Below are positions 25,906-35,187 of a stretch of 64,000 bases of DNA, piece by piece; position 1 is the first letter of the stretch, and each line of letters starts with the position of its first letter. Location of the stretch: contig NZ_JAMXBE010000008.1 of the NCBI RefSeq assembly GCF_024704835.1, positions 124,001-188,000 of the forward strand, read 5' to 3'. A program made the translations under genes and the position numbers. The notes under the pieces are model-generated. The model was not told where the DNA came from, made no database searches, and was given only the letters and a program-made list of their open reading frames with translations. Source of the DNA: Parapedobacter tibetensis. GTDB lineage: Bacteria > Bacteroidota > Bacteroidia > Sphingobacteriales > Sphingobacteriaceae.

Positions 25906-28503
25906 GTGAAGAAATGCTTGTTGCTCATCATACTCGCCGCATTGATTTCCTCATCCCTGTATGCACAACAGGATGAGCTGAGGTTGATATCGTCTTCGCA
26001 CAGCCGACTTAACGCCGTCACGGGCAATGTGATGAATTATAGGCCGGTGTATGAACATAAAGGTTCCACCCTATCGGCCGATAGTGGGTATATCTATAAT
26101 GATGATGAAGGTAAGCAATACTTCGATGCTTTCGGACGGGTCATCATCACTCAACCTAATGGCACCGTCATCTATGCTGACAAACTGCATTATATAGCCG
26201 AAACGCAGCTGGCCACCCTCACCAACAATGTACGCATGGTAGATGGCGATGCTGTACTGACTACCAATTACCTGACCTACAATATGAAAAACAGCGTGGG
26301 TACATACACAGGTGGAGGCAGGATTGTGAATAGCACAGATACCATTACCAGTAAGAATGCCTATTATTTTGACAATACCAAAGATGCTTATTTTAGATAC
26401 GATGTCATTGTACGCACACCGGATGTAAAAATCTATACCGATACGATGCGCTACAATTCGGTCTCCAAGATGACCTATTTTTTCGGCCCCACCAACATCA
26501 AGGGTAATGAAGGCGAAAACCTCTATACCGAACGGGGCGAGTACAACACCGATACCGAGCAGGCTTGGTTTGACAAAAACAACCTGTATACCGAAGGAAG
26601 CCGGTTCCTCCGAGGCGATAGCCTCTATTACGATGGCACATCGGGCAATGGCCGGGCTGTAGACAATGTGGTGTTTATTGATACAGCTGACCAGTTTTTT
26701 GCTTTCGGAGGTGTAGGGCTCTACCATCGGGTCGACGAATCCATCACCATGACCAAAGATCCGCTCGTAGTTACCGTTACTCGCAATGACCGTGAGGAAC
26801 CAGATAGCACAGCCATCTCGCAGGATAGCCTGAACGTAGATACACTACCCAATCGCGATAGCCTGGATGCTGATTCGTTGATAGGCATGCCCCAAAAGGA
26901 AAAACCGGCGGTAGACTCCATCTACATGACGGCCGACACATTGTTCTCACGGGTCATCCCGCTAAAAGACTACATAGCGCTCGAATTCAATCTCAATCGC
27001 GAAGGTGGCGAAGTGGAAGAATTCGATGATGAAGACTACGGGCCCGATTTTGATGCGGCGGATGATGTGGGCTTCCCCGATGGTTTTAACGACCCTCCCT
27101 TGGATAAGGATTCCTTGCAGGCAACCCCTGATTCCATCCCGAAGCTCCCCGTAGATAGCCTACAACGCCAAGGGATAGATAGCTTGCAGCAGCAAGCCAT
27201 AGATTCATTGACAACCCCTTCTGATACCCTAGATGTCGTACTCGATAGCACCGCCGCGACTAAGGCTGATTCAATCCCCACCCCAAAGTCCAAAACGGAT
27301 GCAGCCCTCCTCAAAACCCACCTTAAACGGGTAGAGGCCGTGCCGCTATCGGCCGGACGCGATATCTTGGAACGGAACCTCGCCGCGGACAGCGTACTAC
27401 GCTCGCGGGCTGTGATCCCTACGGGCCTTGAGCCAGATAGCCTCATGGCCGGGGCTGTGGCGGCCGTTTCCCGTCCCTCGACGGATACGGTACCGAAGGA
27501 TTCATTGACCAATGATACGGCCAAGACTCGCATTATCAAAGCGTATTACAACGTCCGGTTGTTCAAGTCGGATCTACAAGCTGTGGCCGATTCGGTTTAC
27601 TATGGCTATCCCGACTCCTTGATGCGGTTCTTTGGCCGGCCCATGATTTGGGCACAAGGTTCGCAAATGACCTCAGATACCATCTATATGCAAATCCGTA
27701 ATGAAAAGCTGGATAACATGCTGATGGTGAGCAATGCCTTTTTGGTAAATACCCAACTTGATTCGGTCAAATACAATCAAATCAAAGGTCGACGGATTAC
27801 CGGATTCTTTACCAATAACGAGCTGGAACGCCTATTTATCGACGGTAATGCCGAAAGCATCTATTATGTCGTTGATGAAAAACGAAAGGCTTACTCTGAT
27901 ATGTACCATAGTCGTAGTAGCCGCATCAAGATCCTATTGGATAGCAATCAAATTACTCATTTCATCCCAATCAGGCGCGTGGATGGGAAGGTATATCCCT
28001 TCCACCTCGTCCCTCAGGATGCCGAGATACTGGGAGGTTTTGTATGGAAGCCGGGCGATCGCCCCACCTCCAAGGAAGACATTCTTGCGCGCAGACGGGC
28101 GTCGGAGGGTGCCGATTTGCTGATTCCCGCTGATTCCGCTGCCCAAGGGCAGCCTGCGAGCGATAACCGCCCCAATAACGATTCCACCCGGGCGGAGCTT
28201 CCTCCAGATAGCACAGCCTTGGATTCTATTGCAGCGGATAGCTTACGTAAGAATCAGATTCCACCTGATAGCCTTTCCGTAAAAGACACGGTCCGGATGG
28301 ATAGCCTGCGTGCGGATTCTACACTGAAAAGGGATCCCATTCAGCAAACGGATTCTATATCCGTGATCGTTGACGATCGGTCGCCCATCTCGATTGGTCG
28401 CCCGCACCTTTGGAAGCAGCGGACCAAACTTGGAAATTCATCTCCTAAAAATTCGGCAATTTTACCGTCAGAAATAGGTTACCCAAAATCCATAACAACA
28501 TGA
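25906..28503 (+). CDS. OstA-like (LptA/LptD N-domain type) envelope protein with Asp-Ser-rich insertions
   Basis: 865 aa with a signal peptide (MKKCLLLIILAALISSSLYAQ) from a GTG start. Residues ~25-290 form an OstA-like beta-jellyroll (LSADSGYIYNDDEGKQYFDAFGRVIITQ, YADKLHYIAETQLATLTNNVRMVDGD), the fold that carries lipopolysaccharide across the periplasm in LptA/LptD. A second OstA-like stretch is at ~545-730. Between and after these (about 310-540 and 750-840) run low-complexity segments repeating DSL, DST and DTL, e.g. LPVDSLQRQGIDSLQQQAID. A -7-like TAAGTTTG lies at 25893-25900. The stop overlaps the next start by 4 bases (ATGA). Role in LPS/LOS export is inferred from the domain. Confidence 0.8.
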   Translation: MKKCLLLIILAALISSSLYAQQDELRLISSSHSRLNAVTGNVMNYRPVYEHKGSTLSADSGYIYNDDEGKQYFDAFGRVIITQPNGTVIYADKLHYIAETQLATLTNNVRMVDGDAVLTTNYLTYNMKNSVGTYTGGGRIVNSTDTITSKNAYYFDNTKDAYFRYDVIVRTPDVKIYTDTMRYNSVSKMTYFFGPTNIKGNEGENLYTERGEYNTDTEQAWFDKNNLYTEGSRFLRGDSLYYDGTSGNGRAVDNVVFIDTADQFFAFGGVGLYHRVDESITMTKDPLVVTVTRNDREEPDSTAISQDSLNVDTLPNRDSLDADSLIGMPQKEKPAVDSIYMTADTLFSRVIPLKDYIALEFNLNREGGEVEEFDDEDYGPDFDAADDVGFPDGFNDPPLDKDSLQATPDSIPKLPVDSLQRQGIDSLQQQAIDSLTTPSDTLDVVLDSTAATKADSIPTPKSKTDAALLKTHLKRVEAVPLSAGRDILERNLAADSVLRSRAVIPTGLEPDSLMAGAVAAVSRPSTDTVPKDSLTNDTAKTRIIKAYYNVRLFKSDLQAVADSVYYGYPDSLMRFFGRPMIWAQGSQMTSDTIYMQIRNEKLDNMLMVSNAFLVNTQLDSVKYNQIKGRRITGFFTNNELERLFIDGNAESIYYVVDEKRKAYSDMYHSRSSRIKILLDSNQITHFIPIRRVDGKVYPFHLVPQDAEILGGFVWKPGDRPTSKEDILARRRASEGADLLIPADSAAQGQPASDNRPNNDSTRAELPPDSTALDSIAADSLRKNQIPPDSLSVKDTVRMDSLRADSTLKRDPIQQTDSISVIVDDRSPISIGRPHLWKQRTKLGNSSPKNSAILPSEIGYPKSITT

Positions 28504-30359
28504 AGAGCGTTTATTTTTTGGTTGTCTTTGCCCTGTACATCAGCTTGGGCTTTGCGCAGAACGACCACGTAAAAACACATTATGACAAAACCGAAACCTA
28601 CATCACCATGCGCGATGGGGTGCGGCTCTATACCGTCATTTACTCACCCAAAGATAAAAGCCAGATCTATCCCATACTCATGCAGCGCACCTGCTATTCG
28701 GCTGGCCCTTATGGCGACGGGATGAAAACTACCCTCGGCCCCAATACCTTGCTCATGCAAGACGGCTATATCTTCGTATACCAGGATGTGCGGGGCCGCT
28801 ACATGAGCGAAGGGGAATACACCAACATGCGACCCCAGCTTGCCGGGACTGAAAAACAGGATAAAACGGCCATAGACGAAAGCACTGACACTTACGATAC
28901 CATCGATTGGCTGGTAAACAATCTCCAAGGCCACAATGGGCGCGTAGGACTCTATGGAGGCTCCTATCCCGGCTTCTATGCAGCTGCTGGTGCACTGAGC
29001 AACCACCCTGCGCTGAAAGCCGCCTCTCCACAGGCGCCCATCGGCGACTTCTTCTTTGATGATTTCCATCACAACGGCAGCATGCTGGCCAGCTATTTCT
29101 TTGCCGTGCCCGTATTCGGCTTCCAGAAAGACGGGGCCCAGCAAAAGGCGTGGTATCCATATAATCGTCCGCAGACCCAAGATTCATATGATTTCTTCCT
29201 ACGCCTCGGTGCCATCGAAAATGGCACACCCTACCAAGGCGAGGATAACTTTTTCTGGCGCGAACTGCTGGACCATCCTAATTACGATGAATTCTGGCAA
29301 AAAAGAGGGCTTATCCAACATCTCAAGGACGTGAAACCCGCCATCATGGTAGTGGGTGGCTGGTTTGATGCGGAAGATCTATATGGCCCACTCCATATCT
29401 ACGGTGGCATTGAGGCAAACAGCAACAACTACAATACCATTGTGATGGGCCCATGGAGCCATGGCGACTGGATCTTCGAACGCGGCAAACAGCAAATCGG
29501 CGACATTTATTTCGGCGACAGCCTTTCCACAGCCTACCAACGGGATATCGAATTTAGGTTCTTCGACCATTTTCTCAAAGGAAGTGGCGACCCAGCAAGC
29601 GGCCTTCCTGAAGCGCACATGTTTGATACGGGCAAGAAACAATGGCGTAATTTTGAGCAATGGCCTCCAGCCGCGGCCACCGATGCCACGCTTTACTTAC
29701 AGCCCAATGGCAAACTCGCATTCAGCCCACCTACAATCGGGGATCAAGCTTCTGGCTTTACCAGTGATCCGATGAAGCCAGTGCCTTACGCGCAGTCGCA
29801 GGAAGTGGTGTTCACGCCGCGTAGTTACATGACCAGCGACCAGCGTGAAAATGCACGTAGGCCCGATGTGCTCGTATTTGAAACCGATACCCTCACCGAA
29901 GATATCACGCTGAGTGGCCATTTACTGGCTAAACTCTGGGTATCCACCTCCAGCACCGATGCCGACTGGGTGGTCAAACTCATCGATGTGCTACCTGGTT
30001 ATACACAAAACCTCCCCGAAACACCGACAGGCACCACACTGAGCAATTACCACATGCTGGTACGGGGCGACATCATGCCCGGACGCTTCCGCAACAGCTT
30101 TGAAACACCCGAGGCTTTCACACCCAACACCATTACGGAAGTGCCCGTGAAGTTGCAGGATATCTACCATACGTTCAAGAAAGGCCACCGCATTCAGGTG
30201 CAAATCCAGAGTACATGGTTCCCATTGTTCGACCGTAATCCGCAGAAATTTGTGGAAAACCCCTATAAGGCAAAACCGGAGGATTATACCAAGGCCGAAC
30301 ATCAGGTCTACCATGATGTCGAACGGCCCAGTCACATTACTGTGCAGGTGTTGAAGTAA
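28500..30359 (+). CDS. CocE/NonD (S15-type) secreted alpha/beta hydrolase
   Basis: 619 aa with signal peptide (KSVYFLVVFALYISLGFAQ). Alpha/beta hydrolase of the X-Pro dipeptidyl-peptidase/CocE family: YQDVRGRYMSEGEY, nucleophile elbow GLYGGSYPGFYAA, WFDAEDLYGP with the acid, catalytic His in MGPWSHGDW. The C-terminal jelly roll (LSGHLLAKLWVSTSSTDADWVVKLIDV; GHRIQVQIQSTWFPLFDRNPQ) is the XPD C domain. Acts outside the inner membrane on an ester or amide, possibly acyl-amino acids or peptides. Translationally coupled to the OstA-like gene by a 4-base overlap. Confidence 0.9.
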   Translation: MKSVYFLVVFALYISLGFAQNDHVKTHYDKTETYITMRDGVRLYTVIYSPKDKSQIYPILMQRTCYSAGPYGDGMKTTLGPNTLLMQDGYIFVYQDVRGRYMSEGEYTNMRPQLAGTEKQDKTAIDESTDTYDTIDWLVNNLQGHNGRVGLYGGSYPGFYAAAGALSNHPALKAASPQAPIGDFFFDDFHHNGSMLASYFFAVPVFGFQKDGAQQKAWYPYNRPQTQDSYDFFLRLGAIENGTPYQGEDNFFWRELLDHPNYDEFWQKRGLIQHLKDVKPAIMVVGGWFDAEDLYGPLHIYGGIEANSNNYNTIVMGPWSHGDWIFERGKQQIGDIYFGDSLSTAYQRDIEFRFFDHFLKGSGDPASGLPEAHMFDTGKKQWRNFEQWPPAAATDATLYLQPNGKLAFSPPTIGDQASGFTSDPMKPVPYAQSQEVVFTPRSYMTSDQRENARRPDVLVFETDTLTEDITLSGHLLAKLWVSTSSTDADWVVKLIDVLPGYTQNLPETPTGTTLSNYHMLVRGDIMPGRFRNSFETPEAFTPNTITEVPVKLQDIYHTFKKGHRIQVQIQSTWFPLFDRNPQKFVENPYKAKPEDYTKAEHQVYHDVERPSHITVQVLK

Positions 30360-30402
30360 ACACTGGTCAAAAGGAAGGGGCAAAAGGTAAAGAATGTAGC
30401 AA

Positions 30403-30439
30403 AAACAAAGCGGGTGCCTGAAAAATTCAAGCACCCGCT
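30403..30439 (-). terminator. Terminator of the YceI gene
   Basis: Stem AGCGGGTGC / GCACCCGCT with inner TGAA/TTCA pairing, followed on the minus strand by TTTGTTTTTG. It lies between convergent genes and may also slow plus-strand transcription, though no T-run follows in that direction. Confidence 0.75.
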
Positions 30440-30471
30440 CTCCGGTATGGTTACCGAAATAATGAATGAGG

Positions 30472-31152
30472 TTATTTAGCCGCTATAACTGCTACACCTA
30501 CTTCAAAGTCTTTGCTGATCATCCATTCTGCGGGGTCGGCTTCCGATGTACCGAATTTGATACCCCAAGCCGCGCGATCCACAGTAAAGTTAGCCGTTAC
30601 AGAAGCCTTTCCATCTACAATAGCGATTTTTGCAGGGAACGATACGTTCACCGTACTGTCTAAGAGGGTAAGGTTGCCACTCACCATTTTGTTGGCGCCT
30701 TCCACGGCTCCGCTATCGGTGTCCGCGTCTAAGTCGGCAATCTGAGTGATCTTAAACACAGCTGTCGGATGCTTTGCCGTGTCGAAAAAGTCTTCATTTT
30801 TCAAATGTCCAGCCAAGTCTTCCGGTTTTTTATCGCCGTCAGTAACTGATAACGGGTCTACCAACAATGAATTCATGTCGATAACAAAGTTCCCTGACGT
30901 GATTTCGTCGTCAGCCACCGTTAGCTCACCGGATTGGATGCCCAGCGTGCCCCAACGGGGTGCAAAGCCACCTTTGTGAAAAGCTTTCCAGCTCACGTTG
31001 GTCGTGTCTAAATCCAGGATATAAACCTCCCCTTGTTGTTCGGCCACCTGTTGCTCCGCTGCCACCGAAGCCTTATCCGAGCTGCTGTTGTTACCACAAG
31101 CCGCGACGAACAATGCGACACCTGCAAAAATTGATACGGTTAATTTATTCAT
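30472..31152 (-). CDS. YceI-family lipoprotein
   Basis: 226 aa from the ATG at 31152 (MNKLTVSIFAGVALFVAAC); lipobox Cys at residue 19. After a ~25-residue Ser/Glu/Gln linker comes a YceI lipocalin-like domain: VSWKAFHKGGFAPRWGTLGIQSGEL, FVIDMNSLLVD, LKNEDFFDTAKHPTAVFKIT, SGNLTLLDSTVNVSFPAKI. YceI proteins bind isoprenoid-type lipids in the periplasm; the exact ligand is unknown. A leader from 31206 is rejected because it is polar and precedes the signal peptide. Confidence 0.92.
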   Translation of the reverse strand: MNKLTVSIFAGVALFVAACGNNSSSDKASVAAEQQVAEQQGEVYILDLDTTNVSWKAFHKGGFAPRWGTLGIQSGELTVADDEITSGNFVIDMNSLLVDPLSVTDGDKKPEDLAGHLKNEDFFDTAKHPTAVFKITQIADLDADTDSGAVEGANKMVSGNLTLLDSTVNVSFPAKIAIVDGKASVTANFTVDRAAWGIKFGTSEADPAEWMISKDFEVGVAVIAAK

Positions 31153-31282
31153 AGTTTCATTATTTTTTTTGCAAAGGAGCAGAAATTTATTTATATGTTC
31201 CAACATGAAAAACTAAAATTGACACAGCGCAGACACAGGTCGGCATCAACATGCGACCGTTGCGTGACGCACAAATAAGCTC

Positions 31283-31912
31283 TTAACCCCGCTCTTCCAA
31301 GAATCCATGCACTTCGAGGACATCAGGAGGCACACCTTCCCATACTCCTGGGCGGTTGCCCACATAACCAATATCCTTCACACCCATCTCACTCGTAAAA
31401 AAGCCGGAAGCGGTTAGGTTGCGCATCAACGTAAAGAAAGCAACTCCTTGTTGCATTTCTGGCCGAGCTTTACTGGGATAGGCAATATCATCGATTAGCT
31501 GCCTCTGCTGTTTATCATCGCAACCTATGAATACGTGGCCATATCGTCTTTGGCTCTGTACATCCAGCCATTTCAACCCTCCCCGCATCGGGATTTGATA
31601 ATCAGGAACGTCTTTCGCCATGAATTCAATAAATTCTGGAACCCCAGCTTCCGTTGCGCTCCCCGAAACGTCATCCGCAGGAATGATGATATCGGCAAGC
31701 ACCGAAATAGTGGCCATTTCATGGGAAGTGAAAAATTGGTCACCATATAGGCGTTGATTTCGTTGATGTTCAAAATCCTGCACACCAGGGAGCTTATCTT
31801 CCGAAGTGGATACAGCTTGTTCTTCTGTCTTTTCCGACCCGCATGAGCCGAGTAGTAATCCACTACCCGCCGCTGCAAGCCCCAATGCTTTGATGGAATC
31901 TCTTCTATTCAT
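31283..31912 (-). CDS. Gluconate 2-dehydrogenase subunit 3-like protein, Tat signal
   Basis: 209 aa. N-terminus MNRRDSIKALGLAAAGSGLLLGSC has the twin-arginine motif (RRDSIK) and a lipobox Cys24. The body (LADIIIPADDVSGSATEAGVPEFIEFMA, GGLKWLDVQS, FFTLMRNLTASGFFTSEMGVKDIGY) is the small subunit of membrane-associated gluconate 2-dehydrogenase-type enzymes. It partners the GMC oxidoreductase encoded 22 bases upstream, carrying it through the Tat system or tethering it. No cytochrome c subunit gene is adjacent. Confidence 0.9.
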   Translation of the reverse strand: MNRRDSIKALGLAAAGSGLLLGSCGSEKTEEQAVSTSEDKLPGVQDFEHQRNQRLYGDQFFTSHEMATISVLADIIIPADDVSGSATEAGVPEFIEFMAKDVPDYQIPMRGGLKWLDVQSQRRYGHVFIGCDDKQQRQLIDDIAYPSKARPEMQQGVAFFTLMRNLTASGFFTSEMGVKDIGYVGNRPGVWEGVPPDVLEVHGFLEERG

Positions 31913-31934
31913 ATCGTTAAGGATGTGTTTATAG

Positions 31935-33671
31935 CTAGATGTTCAGTTTAGTCCGTTGCTCCAAAATATAATCTGCCGTCCGCATAGAAAGGGCCAAAAT
32001 AGTCCATGTGAGGTTTTTGTCACCTTGCTGTACAAAGGGCCCCGCATCCACTACAAACAGGTTATGGCAATCGTGCGATTGGCTCCATTTGTTCAGTACG
32101 GATGTTTTAGGATCGTTGCCCATACGTGTAGTGCCACCTTCATGGATAATTTTTCCCGGCACCTCCAATCCGTATGATGTTTCCGGTCCTGGAATGGGAG
32201 AAGTAATCACCGCTCCCATCTCATGCATGATCGACTGGAAAGTTTCCTGCATATGCTTCGCTTGAGCCACCTCTTCATTGGCCCATTTATAATGGAAGCG
32301 CAATACCGGAATCCCATACTTATCCACCTTATCGGGGTCTATCTCACAATAGTTATTTTTGTGGGCCAAAGCCGTACCCCTGCCAGCCATCCCTACATTT
32401 GCCCCATAGAAGCGGCGGTAATCTTCTTTCAAGGAGATTCCATATCCACCCTGTTCCTTTTGCTGCCCATCCTTGTCCGGCACCGTGTGGTTTATGTTGC
32501 CTACCCAATCAAGAAAGCCATAGGATGGCATACGCATACCTCCTCCATACTCAATATGGTAGCCACGGGGAAAACCAAGTTTTTTATTATCCAGCCACCA
32601 AGGCGAGTAGATGTGTATGGCCCCTACCCCATCTTCATTATACCGTTTCCGATCAAGCAACTGTGGGAGGTACCCACCCAAGCTGGCACCGGTGGAGTCG
32701 TGTAAATAACGCCCCACCAAGCCGCTACTATTGCTCAATCCACCGGGATGCGCGGCCGATTTGGAGTTGAGCAGGAGACGTGCACTCTCACAGGCACTTG
32801 CCCCCAAGATTACAATCTTGCCTTTTACGGTATGCTCCTGCAGGTCCTGGGTATTCACATAGGAAACACCGGTGGCTTGTCCCTCATCACTGGTAAGTAC
32901 TTCACGGACCATCGCATTGTCGATGACCGTAAGGTTGCCGGTTGCCATGGCAGGCATCACCAAGCAAGACGATGAAGAAAAATCGCCATATACCTTACAA
33001 CCTCTGCTACATTGCCCACAATAGAAGCATACCCCTCGTCCCTCTGCACCAGGCAGGGCCTCCGTGAGTACAGATCCTCGGCCAGGGATGACCGGCACAC
33101 CGGCTTTCTCCGCACCACGTTTAATGTACAACTCGTTGAGCCGGGGTTTGGGTGGTTTCAGGAATATGCCATCCGGCTCGTTATGTATACCCTCCTTGGT
33201 ACCATAGATTCCCACCAATCGGTCTACCCGATCATAATAAGGTTTCACTTCATCATAGGTAATGGGCCATTCGGCGGTTACCCCATCAGTCGGTTTGAAA
33301 TCATCGGGACCCATCCGTAGGGAAATACGCCCCCAGTGGTTGGTCCTCCCCCCAAGCATCCTGGCTCTGAACCATTCGAATTCGGTACCAGATGCCCGGG
33401 TATAGGGCTCGCCTTCCAGCTCCCATCCGCCATATGCGGCATCGAAATCGCCAAAGGGACGTACAGTGGAGGCCCCGCGACGGGGCGATTCCCACGGCCA
33501 CCGGAGTTGAAGGGTATCCTTGGCGGGGTCAAAAAACGGTCCTGCCTCAAGCATAAGCACTTTCAGGCCGGCGTTGGCCAATATATAACCGGCCATGCCT
33601 CCCCCAGCACCCGACCCGACTACGACGGCATCGTATAGCGTCTGGTTTTTTTTGATCTGATAAGAAATCAT
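31935..33671 (-). CDS. GMC-family FAD oxidoreductase (gluconate 2-dehydrogenase large-subunit type)
   Basis: 578-aa flavoprotein dehydrogenase. FAD motif VVGSGAGGGMAGYIL (residues 17-31), MLEAGPFF, LGGRTNHWGRISLRMGP, a Cys cluster GVCFYCGQCSRGCKVYG typical of the bacterial sugar or alcohol dehydrogenase group, and C-terminal EGGTTRMGNDPKTSVLNKW with NLFVVDAGPFVQ. It has no signal peptide and would be co-exported with the Tat subunit encoded next. Substrate likely a sugar, sugar acid or alcohol. Confidence 0.92.
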   Translation of the reverse strand: MISYQIKKNQTLYDAVVVGSGAGGGMAGYILANAGLKVLMLEAGPFFDPAKDTLQLRWPWESPRRGASTVRPFGDFDAAYGGWELEGEPYTRASGTEFEWFRARMLGGRTNHWGRISLRMGPDDFKPTDGVTAEWPITYDEVKPYYDRVDRLVGIYGTKEGIHNEPDGIFLKPPKPRLNELYIKRGAEKAGVPVIPGRGSVLTEALPGAEGRGVCFYCGQCSRGCKVYGDFSSSSCLVMPAMATGNLTVIDNAMVREVLTSDEGQATGVSYVNTQDLQEHTVKGKIVILGASACESARLLLNSKSAAHPGGLSNSSGLVGRYLHDSTGASLGGYLPQLLDRKRYNEDGVGAIHIYSPWWLDNKKLGFPRGYHIEYGGGMRMPSYGFLDWVGNINHTVPDKDGQQKEQGGYGISLKEDYRRFYGANVGMAGRGTALAHKNNYCEIDPDKVDKYGIPVLRFHYKWANEEVAQAKHMQETFQSIMHEMGAVITSPIPGPETSYGLEVPGKIIHEGGTTRMGNDPKTSVLNKWSQSHDCHNLFVVDAGPFVQQGDKNLTWTILALSMRTADYILEQRTKLNI

Positions 33672-33752
33672 TCGTATGGTTTATCTGTAAATTGTTTAGT
33701 TCAACAGCAAATGACTTCATCATCAGCCAAATGCCGCCTGTCAAATATAAAA

Positions 33753-33776
33753 TTTATTCGCAATAATGCGAATAAA
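33753..33776. promoter_or_regulatory. Perfect palindrome upstream of the GMC gene
   Basis: TTTATTCGCA (33753-33762) and TGCGAATAAA (33767-33776) are exact 10-bp inverted arms around ATAA. It lies 82 bases upstream of the GMC start in the 286-base gap to ada. The short symmetric form suits a dimeric repressor site. The rest of this gap shows no gene. Confidence 0.55.
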
Positions 33777-33957
33777 AAAGCTAAAACGGTTGTGCGTTGT
33801 TTACCTTGGGCATGGGCATGCCATCAATGTAATGGCAAAGGCTCATAATCTATATAGCGTCGTTATACCAACGTATACCGGAAAATTAATTTGAGCAAGT
33901 TTCGGATTTTATGGCAACGAAATACTTGCGACTTTTGTTTTGTAAATTCGGAACGAC

Positions 33958-34806
33958 ATGAGCGAACAAGACAACATTAATTATAATCGCATTGCAGAAG
34001 CGATCGATTATATCAAACAACATTTCAAGGAGCAGCCCTCCCTTGATGAAGTGGCGGAACAAGTGCATCTAAGCCCGTTTCACTTCCAACGGCTTTTTAC
34101 TGAATGGGCGGGTACAAGCCCCAAAAAATTTCTTCAATACACCAGCGTGGAACACGCCAAGAGCTTACTATCGGAAAAGCAGGCCACCTTATTTGAAACC
34201 GCCTTCGAAACAGGACTCTCAGGGACAAGCCGCCTGCATGATTTGTTCATCACCATTGAAGGGATGACCCCGGCCGAATATAAGAACGGTGGAAAAAACC
34301 TGGCTATCAATTACAGTTTTGCGGAAAGCCCTTTTGGAAACCTCATCGTGGCCTCAACAAGTAAGGGAATTTGCTACATGGCATTTTACGACCATGAACC
34401 GCTGGCCTTGGAGGCATTGAGGAATAAGTTCCCAAATGCTACGTTCAACCGTAAACTGGATTTAATCCAGCAGCATGCTTTATTTATTTTCCAGAACGAC
34501 TGGAACAAACTTCCTGAAATCAAACTACACTTGAAAGGCACGGATTTCCAATTGAAAATATGGGAAACCTTATTGAAGATCCCCATGGGACAGCTCGCTA
34601 CGTATGGGACTATCGCCAAAAAAATAGGCAACCCCAGTGCCTCGCGGGCAGTGGGAGCAGCTATCGGCAGCAATCCTGTCGCCTTTCTGATTCCCTGTCA
34701 CCGGATTATTCAATCTACAGGAACCATTGGTGGCTATATGTGGGGGAATACGCGAAAAACAGCCATAATTGGCTGGGAAAGTGCAAAAACCTTGCCTTCC
34801 GGATAG
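33958..34806 (+). CDS. AraC-type HTH/O6-methylguanine-DNA methyltransferase (Ada-like, no N-terminal Zn domain)
   Basis: 282 aa. Residues ~10-105 are an AraC helix-turn-helix pair (AIDYIKQHFKEQPSLDEVAEQVHLSPFHFQRLF), residues ~115-280 a methyltransferase domain with active-site Cys in AFLIPCHRIIQSTGTIGGY and the conserved GQLATYGTIAKKIG, SRAVGAAIGSNP. It repairs O6-methylguanine and probably activates the alkylation-response genes downstream. E. coli Ada carries an N-terminal Zn methyl-phosphotriester domain, missing here; a small protein of that domain type is encoded 133 bases further on. Confidence 0.92.
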   Translation: MSEQDNINYNRIAEAIDYIKQHFKEQPSLDEVAEQVHLSPFHFQRLFTEWAGTSPKKFLQYTSVEHAKSLLSEKQATLFETAFETGLSGTSRLHDLFITIEGMTPAEYKNGGKNLAINYSFAESPFGNLIVASTSKGICYMAFYDHEPLALEALRNKFPNATFNRKLDLIQQHALFIFQNDWNKLPEIKLHLKGTDFQLKIWETLLKIPMGQLATYGTIAKKIGNPSASRAVGAAIGSNPVAFLIPCHRIIQSTGTIGGYMWGNTRKTAIIGWESAKTLPSG

Positions 34807-34839
34807 CCAATCAGATTCATTAAATTAACCCCAAAAGCA

Positions 34840-34929
34840 ATGCGGCACATCCATTCAAAATTAGCTTCCGTCGATTGGCCGGAGATTACCGAAACCATGC
34901 ACGAAAAAGGGTATGCCCTGATGCATTAA
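34840..34929 (+). pseudogene. Remnant of a 2OG-Fe(II) oxygenase gene (29 codons)
   Basis: A short frame MRHIHSKLASVDWPEITETM..., then GYALMH and a stop. It resembles the first ~28 residues of 2-oxoglutarate/Fe(II) oxygenases that often follow ada in Bacteroidota, cut before the conserved HxD core. The remaining ~170 codons are absent. It could instead be a real small peptide; I favour a deletion remnant. Confidence 0.4.
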
Positions 34930-34938
34930 GTTAATGGG

Positions 34939-35187
34939 ATGATCAGGCATTTAGCAATCGATGATGAGCAGTTAAGAAAATACATCAGGCAAAACCGCAT
35001 CTGCCTGGGTGGCAATAGAAAATTGAAAATATTTGGTTTACTTCGCTGCTCATCAGGCAAACGAATGAAAAAGGAAAACAGGGTTTTCTTCCAGTCAATG
35101 GAAGAAGCCATACGTGAAGGCTACCGGCCATGCGGCCATTGTATGAAAATGGAATACCAAAAGTGGAAAAATGGATTTATTCAGTAG
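34939..35187 (+). CDS. Small protein with Ada-type zinc-binding domain
   Basis: 82 aa. The stretch GLLRCSSGKRMKKENRVFF then EEAIREGYRPCGHCM aligns with the Ada metal-binding domain (Cys-x3-Cys ... RPCxxC). Only three of the four Zn Cys are seen; the position of the methyl-accepting Cys38 of E. coli Ada is not Cys. It may bind DNA or zinc without methyl transfer, an inference. It overlaps the AlkB-like start by 17 bases, so it belongs to the ada-alkB unit. Confidence 0.75.
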   Translation: MIRHLAIDDEQLRKYIRQNRICLGGNRKLKIFGLLRCSSGKRMKKENRVFFQSMEEAIREGYRPCGHCMKMEYQKWKNGFIQ

